A DNA stretch of 64,000 nt from Halothermothrix sp. (GTDB taxonomy: Bacteria > Bacillota > Halanaerobiia > DY22613): NCBI GenBank assembly GCA_016841825.1, contig JAENYK010000010.1:124001-188000 (forward strand). Reading direction: 5' to 3'. The translations under genes and the position numbers were made by a program. Under the pieces are notes generated by a model. It saw only the letters and a list, made by a program, of their open reading frames with translations, made no database searches and had not been told where the DNA came from. Each line of letters begins with the position of its first letter. Position 1 is the stretch's first letter. This document shows, piece after piece, positions 1 to 10,300 of the stretch.

Positions 1-3000
1 GTCAGCATCTGAATAGCAGATAGCTTCTCTGTTGGGTCTTCCACCACTGCTTTCAGAAGATTGATAAAGTGTCTGGCCATTCTTTCGATCGTCTGTTTCT
101 TAAATAGACTGGTACGGTACTCAATAGTAAAGAAATACCCGGCTCTTCCTTCCATGCCAGTCAGAGTTAGATCAAACTTGGCCACCTTATTCGCATAATT
201 CAGTGGTTTAATCTGTAAATCCCTGATGTTCAAAGATGAATTATCCATGTTCTGCAAGACAAACATCACGTCAAATAAAGGATTCCGGCTCAGGTTCCGC
301 GGCAACTCCAATCTCTCTACCAACATCTCGAATTGATAGTTCTGGTTGGCATAAGCGGCAAAAGTATCTTCTGTTACTTCCTTAATGAACTCTGCAAAAG
401 TAATATCCCCCACCGGTCTGCTGCGCAAAGCCAGCGTATTGACAAACATCCCAATAATGTTCTCCAACTGAAGATGATCTCTACCTGCAGTAGGTGAACC
501 GATAATGATATCCTCCTGACCAGTGTATCTGGCCAGTAAGAGATTATAAATCGCCAGTAGAATCATAAAAGGTGTAGCATCATAGAGGGCAGCCAATTGA
601 TTGAGCCTATCTGACACCTCCCGATCTATCTGAAAATTAACCCGTTCACCTTCAAAGGTTAAGACTGCAGGGCGAGGTTTATCTGTTGGTAGATCCAATG
701 TAGGAATCTCTCCCCTGAATCGCTCAACCCAATATTCTTCCTGCTCTTGCCCTTTTTTTGCAGTTAGCAGCTGATTTTGCCAGGCTGCATAATCCCGATA
801 TTGTAACTTCAACTCTGGAAGCTCTTCTCCAGAATATAGAGCGACAAATTCTCTGAGCAAGATACCGATAGAAGTACCGTCAGTGATAATATGATGCAGA
901 TCATAGATCAACAGATGTCGTGTTGTCCCCAATTGAATCAATCCCACCCTTAACAAAGGTGCTGTACTGAGATCAAAAGAACGGACAAAAGATTTTACCA
1001 ATTCCAGGGGCTCTGAATCGGTCAGCTCTGCAGATTCCATCTCCCCATAGAGATTATCCGGAGCGTCCTCCTTCTGCAAACCAGCAGAAGTTACTCGAAA
1101 ATATTCTATCTCCAGCAATACGTCCTGGTGAATCTGCTGAACAGGCTCCCCCTGAATAATGGTAAAGGAAGTTCGCAAAGACTCATGACGTTGAACCAGT
1201 GTCTGCAGAACTGTAGTCAATCTCTCCAGATCAAGGGGACCTTCCAAAATTCCTGCCCAGGGCAGATTATATGCAGTGCTATGTTCAGAGATCTGATCCA
1301 GGAGAAATAACCGTTTCTGGGCAGATGAGACGGGGTAAAAGGATCTATCGGGAAGCTTTTCGATAGACGCATAACTACCTTTTTCTGCAGCTGCCAGGAA
1401 TTCAGCAATTCCACTGACCGTCTGCCGGCGAAATATTTCCCTGATCGGTATATTGACATCAAACTCTTGGTAGATCCTGGAGACCAGATAAGTAGCTTTT
1501 AAAGAATTTCCACCAATCTCATAAAAATTATCGGTAATTCCTATCTGTTCTACCCCCAGGACTTCAGACCAGATCTCAACCAGACTCTCCTCCAGTTGAT
1601 TGGTTGGAGCCACATATCCTGTCTGCAGAAGTGTCTTGACAGGTTCAGGCAGAGCCTGACGGTCGATTTTTCCGTTAATATTTAAAGGCATCTCCGGTAA
1701 CTGCACAAAATAGGTCGGAACCATATATTCAGGTAATTCTGCAGTGATGTATTCCCGTAACTCTGTGCTAGAAAACTCCCGTTCACCGACGATGTAGGCA
1801 GCCAGATCTTTTAATCCACGACTATCCATATAAGGAACAACCACTGTCTCTCTAATCTCAGGATGAGCCAAAAGATGATTTTCAATCTCTCCCGGCTCGA
1901 TTCTAAAACCACGGATCTTCAACTGATCATCTAGCCGCCCCCAAAACTCAATATTACCATCAGGAAGCCAACGTGCCAGATCACCTGTTTTATACATCTT
2001 CTCATTTTCTGCAAAAGGATTGTTAACAAAGACTTTTTCCGTTAACTCAGGTTGATTTAAATAACCCCTGGCTAACCCATCACCAACAACATATAGTTCA
2101 CCGGGAACACCGATCGGAACGGGTTGTAAATACCTGTCCAGAATATAAACAGTCGTGTTGTTAATCGGTCTCCCAATCGGCACTGACTGACTTCCTTTGG
2201 CCAATTCTTTTATTGGATAACAGCAGGTAAATGTAGTATTCTCAGTCGGTCCATACCCGTTGATCAGCTTAGTCTCAGGCAGAATAGTCAATGCTTTCTG
2301 AATATGGGGTACTGATAGTGCTTCTCCACCAACCAGTAGATTGCGAACCCCCTGTAAACAGGAGGGAATCTCGTCAATCACCCGATTAAACAGAGACGAA
2401 GTTAGCCAACAGGTGGTTATCTGCTGCTCCTCAATCGTCCGGGCCAGCTCATCCAGAGACAGAACCAGATCTTTAGCGATTAGAATCAGTTGGGCACCAT
2501 GCACAAGGCTGGCCCAGATTTCAAAGGTTGAAGCATCAAAAGTATACGGAGCCATCTGCATTATCCGCTCATCGGGGGACAGTTCCAGATAATCAGGATC
2601 GTTTACCAGACGTACTATACCCTGATGGGGAATTAAAACCCCTTTAGGCTGACCTGTAGAACCAGAAGTGTACATAATATAGGCCAGATCTGTCGGGTTA
2701 TTCAGATGATTCAAATTCATAGTTGAATAGTCAGCCAAATCCAGATCAGTCAGGTCGACTACTTCTCCCTGCCAATGTGTTTCCCAATCAATCTGAGAAT
2801 TTCTTCCCCTGACAAGCAGAAGGTCTGCCTCTGAATCTTTTAACATAAAAACAATCCGGTTTACAGGATAGCTGCTGTCCAACGGCAAATAGCAGCCACC
2901 AGCTTTCAAAACAGCCAGCAGGCTGACAACCATCTCTGGAGATTGATCGAGCATCAAACCCACAGCTCTATCGGGAAGAACTCCTCTCTCCCTCAAAAAC

Positions 3001-6000
3001 CGGGCCAGTTGGTTAGCACGTTCATTCAACTCCCGATAAGTCAATTTTTCACCCTGACTGACGATAGCTAACTTCTCTGCTGACTGCTCCACCTGGTTTT
3101 CAAATAATTGATGGATAGGTTGAATTACAGGAACCGTCCTCGCTGTATTCCAGACGAACAGTAGTTGATTTTTCTCTTCGACCGTCATCAGCTCAAAAGC
3201 CGAGATCTTTTCTGTCGGATGCTCGATCACCCCGGTGAGCAGATTGATGTAATGCTCAATCATCCGTTCAATAGTCTGTTTTTTGAAGATACTTGTTCGA
3301 TACTCCAGGTTAAAATAGATCCCCTCTGCAGTCTCCATTCCAATCAGGTTGAGATCAAATTTGACCATATTGTTCTCAAAACCTACGGGCTTGACCTCCA
3401 ATCCACTTACTCTGTTGGCGGTCAAATCCATATTTTGCAGAGTGAACATCACATCAAAGAGGGGGTTGCGACCCATATCCCGCTGCAGATTGAGCTTTTC
3501 TACTAACAACTCAAACTGGTAATTCTGATTATCATATGCTCTGAAAGTCGTTTCTTTGACCTTCTGCAAAAACTCGATAAAAGTCTTCTGGCCTTGAGGA
3601 CGATTACGTAAAGCCAGAGTGTTAACAAACATCCCAATAATCTTCTCCAGCTCAGCATAATCTCTCCCGGCTATCGGTGTGCCAATAACAATGTCTTCCT
3701 GACCACTGTACCTGGCTAACAGTAGGTTATACACTGCTAGCAAAATCATAAACAGTGAAGCTCCCTGACTGGCCGCCAATGCTTTTAACCGCTCAGTTCT
3801 CGCTAAATCTACCTGAAAACCAATCCTCGCCCCCGCAAAGTCTAAGACCACAGGTCTGGGACGATCCAGAGGTAATTCCAGTACTGGAATTTGCTCTGCA
3901 AAGACCGATAACCAGTACTCTTCCTGAGCCAATCCCTGCTTTGATTTCAACAGCTCATTCTGCCAGGCTGCAAAATCCCGATACTGAATTCGCAGCTCTG
4001 GTAGTTCTTGACCATAATAGAACTGAATGAACTCCTGCACCAACAAGGTCATGGAAGTACCATCAGAGATAATATGATGTAGATCGTAGAAGAAAAGATG
4101 CTTCTCGGGATTGAGTTCGATCAAACTCACCCTGAGTAGTGGACTCTGGCTCAGATCAAAAGGTTTAATCATCTTTGTGATAACCTTTTGCAGGTAAACA
4201 ATACTCTCCGCAGATAGTTGTTCCAGATCTGCAGACCAGGTATAATCTCTTCCCGCAGTCAGTTCTCCTTGACCCATCCGCAAATATTGAATCTCAACTT
4301 TCGAATCTTCTGCGATCCTTTGAACCGGTTCTCCCTGAATAATGGTAAAAGATGTTCGCAAAGCATCATGTCGTTTAACCAGTTTTTGAATCCCTCGATT
4401 AAAGGCCTTTTGATTCAGTCTCCCTTCTATCATATAAACCCGCGGCATATTATAGGCAGTACTATTTTCCGTGATCTGATCTAACAGATAGATTCTTTTC
4501 TGAGCTGAAGATACTGGATAATATTCCTGTTCAGCCAATCTCTCAATGGCGACAAACTGCTTTTGTTCAGTCCTTTCAATTAATTCGGCAATTCCCTTGA
4601 CTGTCTGACGCAAAAAGATTTCTCTTATCGGTAAATTCACATTGAACTCCTTATTGATCTCTGACAGCAGATAAGTGGCTTTTAGTGAATTACCGCCCAG
4701 GGCAAAAAAATCGTCATCGATCCCAACCTTTGCTTTTTTTAATACCCGACCACAGACTTCTGCAAGCCTCGCTTCCATAGGATTGGTCGGGGCAACAAAG
4801 GAATCGGTCTCACCATGCTCTACCTCTATCTCCAGCAGAGCTTTACGATCAATCTTCCCCGTCGGAGTCACAGGCATCTGCTCTAATTTGATAAAAAATG
4901 CCGGAACCATATAGTCAGGTAGCTGACTGGCCAGAGCAGTTCGTAGCTTGTCTGCAGAGATCTCTTCCTGCAGTTCATAAAACGCATAAATTGACTTTTC
5001 ACCATCTTCATCGGCTCTGGCGATGATTGCTGCCTCTTTTATAGATTCCTGATTTAACAGTCTACTCTCAATCTCACCCAGCTCTACCCGATAACCTCTG
5101 ATCTTTACCTGAAAATCTTTGCGGCCGATAAATTCAATACTGCCGTCAACCCATAATTTCCCCAGGTCACCGGTACGATAAACCCGCGAGTTCAGTTCAG
5201 GACTTATCCCAAAAACCTGTTCTGTCTTCTCAGGCTTGTTCCAATAACCCAGCGCTACATGATTACTGGCGATAACGATCTCTCCTGTACGTAATGGTCT
5301 AACTCTCTTCCCATTCTCCCCGATTATCAGTAACTCCGTCCCCTCTACTGTCTGTCCCAATCCCTTTTCAAACGGTGTATCTATCCGATAGAATTGAGAA
5401 GCATTATAGGTAGCCTCTGTCAAGCCATAACTTGTTGCCAAAACAGTGTTATCTGCAAAATATCTCTGGAATTGGAGAACATCACTCTCCAATACCTCTT
5501 CACCTCCCAGAATAATATAGCGCAGATTAGAAAACCTCTCATCTCCGGTCAATGTTTTCAAAAAATAACGATAGACAGTTGGCACAGAGTGCCAGATAGT
5601 AATCTTCTCCCGAATCACCCATTCCATAACCTCTGAGAGACTCAATTTATTCTTCAAATCTTTCGGATACACAGTAGCTCCGATAAATAAGGCAGCATAA
5701 ATATCCATCACTGCAGCATCATGGCTGTACGCTGAGAAAAGTGTCAGACGATCTTCATCGGTCATCGCAAATTTTTCCACATATCTGGTGATGTAATAAT
5801 TTACATTCTCATAACTCTGCATAACCCCTTTAGGTTCTCCCGTAGAACCAGAAGTATATAATATATAGGCGATCTCCCCGGTTTTCGACGGCAGCTCAGG
5901 ATTTTTGACAGACCGGTTCAGATCCAGATCATCAAGATTAATAATCCTCACATATCTTTCTACTCTATCCAACAAACTCTGAGCCTGTACCAGATTTTGA

Positions 6001-7283
6001 GTATTAGTAACCAACAACTCTGCCCCTGAATCGATCAACATATAGACCAGACGATCTTCTGGATAGGCGGCATCCAGAGGAACATAGGTCTTTCTCGCCT
6101 TAACTGCTCCCATAAGACCTATTATCATATCTGCGCCATGTTGGAATAATAAAGCCACATTCTCCTTCTCTCCATCCTCCAGGTGATCTTCTACGTTTAT
6201 TGACAGGTTTTCATCCGATTCCCGGTTGTTAGAGTGGCGATTAGCCGCCCCTGCTGCCCCACAAAGTGGGCAGGCAGGGTCTGGACTAATCTCTAATTCT
6301 TCCACGAATTTTCCTCTCCAACCTTCAAACCAATCAAACCCCTGTTCTCTGGAAATTCTCCGAAAATGCTCACTGAAAGGATAAGTTATCGCCAGATGAC
6401 CATCTGTCATCGCTATCTCCTCACTACCTTTCTGGTTAAACAGAAAATATCTATTATATGCCGGTTGTCCATTGCCGATCAGGATTTTGACAACCTCATT
6501 AACGATAAATCCCGTGCTGACAAAAAGTGCCGGAGCAGAAACAGGGTTAGCTGTTTTCCTGGCAGTACTCAACGCTCGCAGTTCTTTAATCTCCTCCAAT
6601 TTGCTCCGATCATACAGACAGTGAAAACAGGGTGTATAGGGTGGATACAAAATCACCGCATATGAATTTATATCGATCATAGATGATAGAACATGGGGAA
6701 CTCCCTGCTTTACTGCATATTCTGAAAGAATGAATTTAGCTTCCATATCATCAACATTATCAAAAATAACCTGAGAATCGCCGATCATCTCCTCCACATT
6801 CTCCCTGGTTATCTTTTCAGTATAGACGATAACTTTTACATGAGGATTAAGCTTCTCCACAGTCATCCTGGCAGAGATAGCTTTATTCAATCCAATCCGG
6901 GAATCATCATGCAATACCTGTCGATTTAAGTTAGAAAGTTCAACTTCATCAAAATCACAGATGATGATAGTTCCAATTCCCAGAAGAGCCAACTGTTGAA
7001 TCACAGGAGAGCCAGAACCGCCTGCCCCCGCAACAAAAACTGTTGTCGCCTTTAATTTTTCCTGATTATGCACTCCCCAACGATCTAACAACATCTGTCT
7101 GCTATAGCGGGTCAATTCTGCGTCAGAGAGTTTGTTGGTCTGAGTTCTGTTTTTCATTATCTCATAGGCTACTGCATTGGAAGCCTGATTCAACTCAGAA
7201 TAAGTCAGTTCTTGATCATCAGCTTTAACGGCAACTTTATCAGGATTTAATCTAACTTGTTCTTCAAACTTTTTTGCCAACAT
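1..7283 (-). CDS. NRPS, A[ThiF-interrupted]-T-C-A-T-C..., 3' end outside window
   Basis: Non-ribosomal peptide synthetase, last of the six assembly-line genes in the window. The frame is open from an ATG at 7283 to base 1 (about 2,427 residues), so the C-terminus is missing. The start follows AAGGATG by seven bases and lies 37 nt after the previous gene. Order: A domain N-terminal piece (residues 1-42, LTYSEL core A1); inserted ThiF/MoeB-like domain (about 43-373); rest of the A domain (375-815; TSGSTGEPKG near 478); T (LGGNS near 863); C (924-1370, HHIISDG near 1070); A (1390-1870); T (near 1922); C (from 1981, HHIITDG near 2131). The first A-domain code reads DAMHIGSYNK, which I cannot assign. 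The second reads DAFWLGGTFK, valine-like. It begins directly with A, so it takes its donor from the terminal C domain of the preceding protein. The termination domain must lie outside the window. Confidence 0.93.
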   Translation of the reverse strand, partial: MLAKKFEEQVRLNPDKVAVKADDQELTYSELNQASNAVAYEIMKNRTQTNKLSDAELTRYSRQMLLDRWGVHNQEKLKATTVFVAGAGGSGSPVIQQLALLGIGTIIICDFDEVELSNLNRQVLHDDSRIGLNKAISARMTVEKLNPHVKVIVYTEKITRENVEEMIGDSQVIFDNVDDMEAKFILSEYAVKQGVPHVLSSMIDINSYAVILYPPYTPCFHCLYDRSKLEEIKELRALSTARKTANPVSAPALFVSTGFIVNEVVKILIGNGQPAYNRYFLFNQKGSEEIAMTDGHLAITYPFSEHFRRISREQGFDWFEGWRGKFVEELEISPDPACPLCGAAGAANRHSNNRESDENLSINVEDHLEDGEKENVALLFQHGADMIIGLMGAVKARKTYVPLDAAYPEDRLVYMLIDSGAELLVTNTQNLVQAQSLLDRVERYVRIINLDDLDLNRSVKNPELPSKTGEIAYILYTSGSTGEPKGVMQSYENVNYYITRYVEKFAMTDEDRLTLFSAYSHDAAVMDIYAALFIGATVYPKDLKNKLSLSEVMEWVIREKITIWHSVPTVYRYFLKTLTGDERFSNLRYIILGGEEVLESDVLQFQRYFADNTVLATSYGLTEATYNASQFYRIDTPFEKGLGQTVEGTELLIIGENGKRVRPLRTGEIVIASNHVALGYWNKPEKTEQVFGISPELNSRVYRTGDLGKLWVDGSIEFIGRKDFQVKIRGYRVELGEIESRLLNQESIKEAAIIARADEDGEKSIYAFYELQEEISADKLRTALASQLPDYMVPAFFIKLEQMPVTPTGKIDRKALLEIEVEHGETDSFVAPTNPMEARLAEVCGRVLKKAKVGIDDDFFALGGNSLKATYLLSEINKEFNVNLPIREIFLRQTVKGIAELIERTEQKQFVAIERLAEQEYYPVSSAQKRIYLLDQITENSTAYNMPRVYMIEGRLNQKAFNRGIQKLVKRHDALRTSFTIIQGEPVQRIAEDSKVEIQYLRMGQGELTAGRDYTWSADLEQLSAESIVYLQKVITKMIKPFDLSQSPLLRVSLIELNPEKHLFFYDLHHIISDGTSMTLLVQEFIQFYYGQELPELRIQYRDFAAWQNELLKSKQGLAQEEYWLSVFAEQIPVLELPLDRPRPVVLDFAGARIGFQVDLARTERLKALAASQGASLFMILLAVYNLLLARYSGQEDIVIGTPIAGRDYAELEKIIGMFVNTLALRNRPQGQKTFIEFLQKVKETTFRAYDNQNYQFELLVEKLNLQRDMGRNPLFDVMFTLQNMDLTANRVSGLEVKPVGFENNMVKFDLNLIGMETAEGIYFNLEYRTSIFKKQTIERMIEHYINLLTGVIEHPTEKISAFELMTVEEKNQLLFVWNTARTVPVIQPIHQLFENQVEQSAEKLAIVSQGEKLTYRELNERANQLARFLRERGVLPDRAVGLMLDQSPEMVVSLLAVLKAGGCYLPLDSSYPVNRIVFMLKDSEADLLLVRGRNSQIDWETHWQGEVVDLTDLDLADYSTMNLNHLNNPTDLAYIMYTSGSTGQPKGVLIPHQGIVRLVNDPDYLELSPDERIMQMAPYTFDASTFEIWASLVHGAQLILIAKDLVLSLDELARTIEEQQITTCWLTSSLFNRVIDEIPSCLQGVRNLLVGGEALSVPHIQKALTILPETKLINGYGPTENTTFTCCYPIKELAKGSQSVPIGRPINNTTVYILDRYLQPVPIGVPGELYVVGDGLARGYLNQPELTEKVFVNNPFAENEKMYKTGDLARWLPDGNIEFWGRLDDQLKIRGFRIEPGEIENHLLAHPEIRETVVVPYMDSRGLKDLAAYIVGEREFSSTELREYITAELPEYMVPTYFVQLPEMPLNINGKIDRQALPEPVKTLLQTGYVAPTNQLEESLVEIWSEVLGVEQIGITDNFYEIGGNSLKATYLVSRIYQEFDVNIPIREIFRRQTVSGIAEFLAAAEKGSYASIEKLPDRSFYPVSSAQKRLFLLDQISEHSTAYNLPWAGILEGPLDLERLTTVLQTLVQRHESLRTSFTIIQGEPVQQIHQDVLLEIEYFRVTSAGLQKEDAPDNLYGEMESAELTDSEPLELVKSFVRSFDLSTAPLLRVGLIQLGTTRHLLIYDLHHIITDGTSIGILLREFVALYSGEELPELKLQYRDYAAWQNQLLTAKKGQEQEEYWVERFRGEIPTLDLPTDKPRPAVLTFEGERVNFQIDREVSDRLNQLAALYDATPFMILLAIYNLLLARYTGQEDIIIGSPTAGRDHLQLENIIGMFVNTLALRSRPVGDITFAEFIKEVTEDTFAAYANQNYQFEMLVERLELPRNLSRNPLFDVMFVLQNMDNSSLNIRDLQIKPLNYANKVAKFDLTLTGMEGRAGYFFTIEYRTSLFKKQTIERMARHFINLLKAVVEDPTEKLSAIQML
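6164..7157 (-). other. ThiF/MoeB/HesA-like E1 domain inserted in an NRPS A domain
   Basis: About 330 residues interrupt the A domain between core A1 (LTYSEL) and core A2 (KARKTYVPLD). Visible E1-family marks are RYSRQMLL at the start, the Rossmann nucleotide loop GAGGSGSP (near residue 88), the acidic strand end CDFDEVELSNLNRQ with the arginine-finger region (near 121), DNVDD, and two CxxC pairs (CFHC near 221, CPLC near 339) that could form the structural zinc site typical of MoeB/ThiF. Family proteins adenylate a C-terminal carboxylate, usually of a ubiquitin-like sulfur carrier; the MccB branch adenylates a peptide. The substrate here is unknown. All diagnostic motifs look intact. Confidence 0.88.
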
Positions 7284-7320
7284 GATTTCACATCCTTTCC
7301 GAGAGTTCACATTGCCTGAA

Positions 7321-10300
7321 TTATTCGACCAACTCTTTAATTATTGAGTCCGCATTGGCAATTATCTTCTCTAGTGTCCAAATATATTCTTGCATAAAGA
7401 ACTCAATCGTCTCTGGTTTGAATAAACCCCTTAGATAATAGCAAACTATCTCTACACCATTGGCATATTCACCCATTAGACAGACAATATCAAATTTGGC
7501 ATCCTGAACTCTTTCCAGATGATAGGGTTCAAGTTTTTCAATCTGCCGATTGACTGTAGTTTCTGTGCTGAACATATTAAAGAAGACTGAAATCTTTGGA
7601 TAGCTAATCGCCAATTCTTCTAAGACAGTCTCCAGCGGATAAGCCTGGTGTTCCAACACTCCGACAGTATTCTTCTGCACTCTGGGCAGCAGGTCTAAAA
7701 AGCTCTCCTCTGGATTAACTCGATTACAAAGAATTAAAGTATTGATAAAGAAGCCAATCACGTTTTTAACATTATCATGATAACGTCCACTTGATGGAAT
7801 CCCGATCAAAATATCCTCCTGTTTCGTGATAGAGTGTAGGAAGATGTTAAAACCGGTCAACAGAGCCATGAATAGACTTGCATTATTATTTACAGCCATT
7901 TCTTTCAATGAAATGATAATCTTTTCGGGAACCACTATCCGATACCCACCACTTTCCCGACTGGTCAAACTCTCAGGTGAATAATTGAAAGGCAGTTCCA
8001 GGATCGGGGTCTCTCCACTCAACTGACTGGCCCAGAATTTTTTGCCTCTAGCCATCTTTTCTGGATCAGTAATCAGTGAATTTTGCCAGGCTGCAAAGTC
8101 TTTATATTGGATCGGTAATGGTGGTAATTCAGGCTGCTCACCCCGACGGTAACCTTCATATAACTCAGCAAATTCAGCCCGTAATATCTCCATAGATGCA
8201 CCATCAGAGATAATATGATGCATTGTAAAGATCAGGTCATACTCATCTGCACAGACTTTGATCAGTAATATCCGCACCAGTGGGCCCTGGTCTAAATCAA
8301 ATGTCTGACTAGTCTCCCGATAGCTTATCTCTTTTCGCTGTATCGCCTTCTCTTCTTCATCTAGATGAGAAATATCCAGAGTTCTAAACACCCCAGGCAT
8401 CTCCGGATTAACTACCTGTACTACCTCTCCATCTTCAACAGCAAAGGTTGTTCGCAGACTCTCATGGCGTTGGATCAACTCATTGACAACTCTCCTGATC
8501 AGCTTCTCATCCACAGCTTCTTCAAAGATAACAGACCCTGGCATATTATAAGCAGTGCTCTCAGGTGATAACAGATACAATACATAAACCCGTTTCTGAG
8601 AAGGAGATGTCTGATAATACTGCTGTTCTGGTAATGGTTCAATCTCTGAGTAGATGGATTTATTCAGATCTCCCAGCAGAGCTGCCAGTTTGGCGATTGT
8701 CGGTTGTTTGAAGAGATCACTTAAAGCTATCTGCACACCACATGCTTTATGAATCCGATAGACAACCTCCATCGCTTTAATTGAATGACCTCCCAGTTCA
8801 AAGAAATTATCATTGATACTAATTCTGGATTTACCCAATACAGTACACCAGACCTGATGCAGGATTTGCTCACTCTCGGTCTCAGGTGCAATATATTCTG
8901 ACTCAGCAATCGTTTCATCGGGTAATGGTAAAGCGTTTCGATCTATTTTTCCATTCCGATTCAATGGCATCTCTGGCAGAATAATTATATAATCTGGAAC
9001 CATATAATGAGGTAGTTCCTCAGCCAGATAGTCTTTGATCATGGCAGTGGTTAGTGAGTTATTTACTACTACATAAGCGGTCAGATATTTATCTCCGGGA
9101 GACTTTTCATGAATTAGAACCACTGTTTCCCGAATATCTGGATGGTCAATCAACTTACTTTCAATACCCGCTAATTCAATCCGATGACCTCTAATCTTCA
9201 CCTGGTGATCAATTCTACCGATAAACTCGATCGAACCATCGGGCAGCATCTTAACCAGGTCACCGGTCTTATAGAGCCGCTCTCCTTCTCTAAATGGACT
9301 GGAGATAAACCTCTCTGCGGTCAATTCTGGTTTATTCAAGTAACCTCTACCAACTCCATCCCCACCCACGTATAACTGACCAACAATTCCTATAGGCTGC
9401 AAAGTATCGTATTTATCTACAACGTAAGCTGTAGAATTGGTGATTGGGCGTCCAATAGGAATTGACTGAGTATAATCCTTTTCAATATCAAAAATAGTGG
9501 AAAAAGTCGTATTTTCAGTCGGACCATAGATATTTGATAATTTCATTTGCGGAAATCGCTGTCGTACCAGATTGATATGTGGAGGTGATACTGCCTCTCC
9601 CCCTACCATCAGATGCCTAGTTCCTGCAAAGATTTCCACATGACTCTGAGATATCTGGTTAAATAAAGCCGAGGTCATAAACATTATTCCCGGATTGTAT
9701 TCCTTAAATCGCAGTTCTAACACATTCAAATCTAATAGAACATCTTTCGGTATCAAATACAGTGTCATCCGATTTAACAGAGCTCCCCAGATTTCAAAGG
9801 TTGAAGCATCAAACTGCAATACTCCAAACTGTAACATATTCTCCTCTTCGCGATATTCCGTGAAATCAGTGTTTTTGACTAAACGCATAACATTTGGATG
9901 GGTCACCATCACACCTTTGGGCACTCCTGTTGTTCCCGAAGTATAGATGATATAACACAGATCCTCTATTTGATTGATAATCTCCAAATTACTGTCATCC
10001 CCAGTATATATTTGACTTTCATCTAAGAGAATGACCTCCCGGGTTTGACAGATCTCTTGATTTTCTACTAACAACTCTTGTACAGTCAAAATATGCTCTG
10101 CTTGACTATCATCCAGAATATATCTCTTCTGGTTCTCGGGATAGTCAGGATCGATTGGTAGATATGCCCCACCAGCTTTTAAGATTCCCAGTACCCCAAT
10201 TATTACCTCCAGAGAACGTTCAACCATAATCGCCACCCTGGTTTCTCTACTTACACCTTTATCCCTGAGTAACCTGGCTAATTGATTCGCCTTCTGGTTA

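Noticed and set aside
3165-3506. Plus-strand ORF of 113 codons and many similar plus-strand frames across 1-52 kb
   Set aside because: These are antisense shadows of conserved NRPS domains, with no ribosome-binding sites and no recognisable families.
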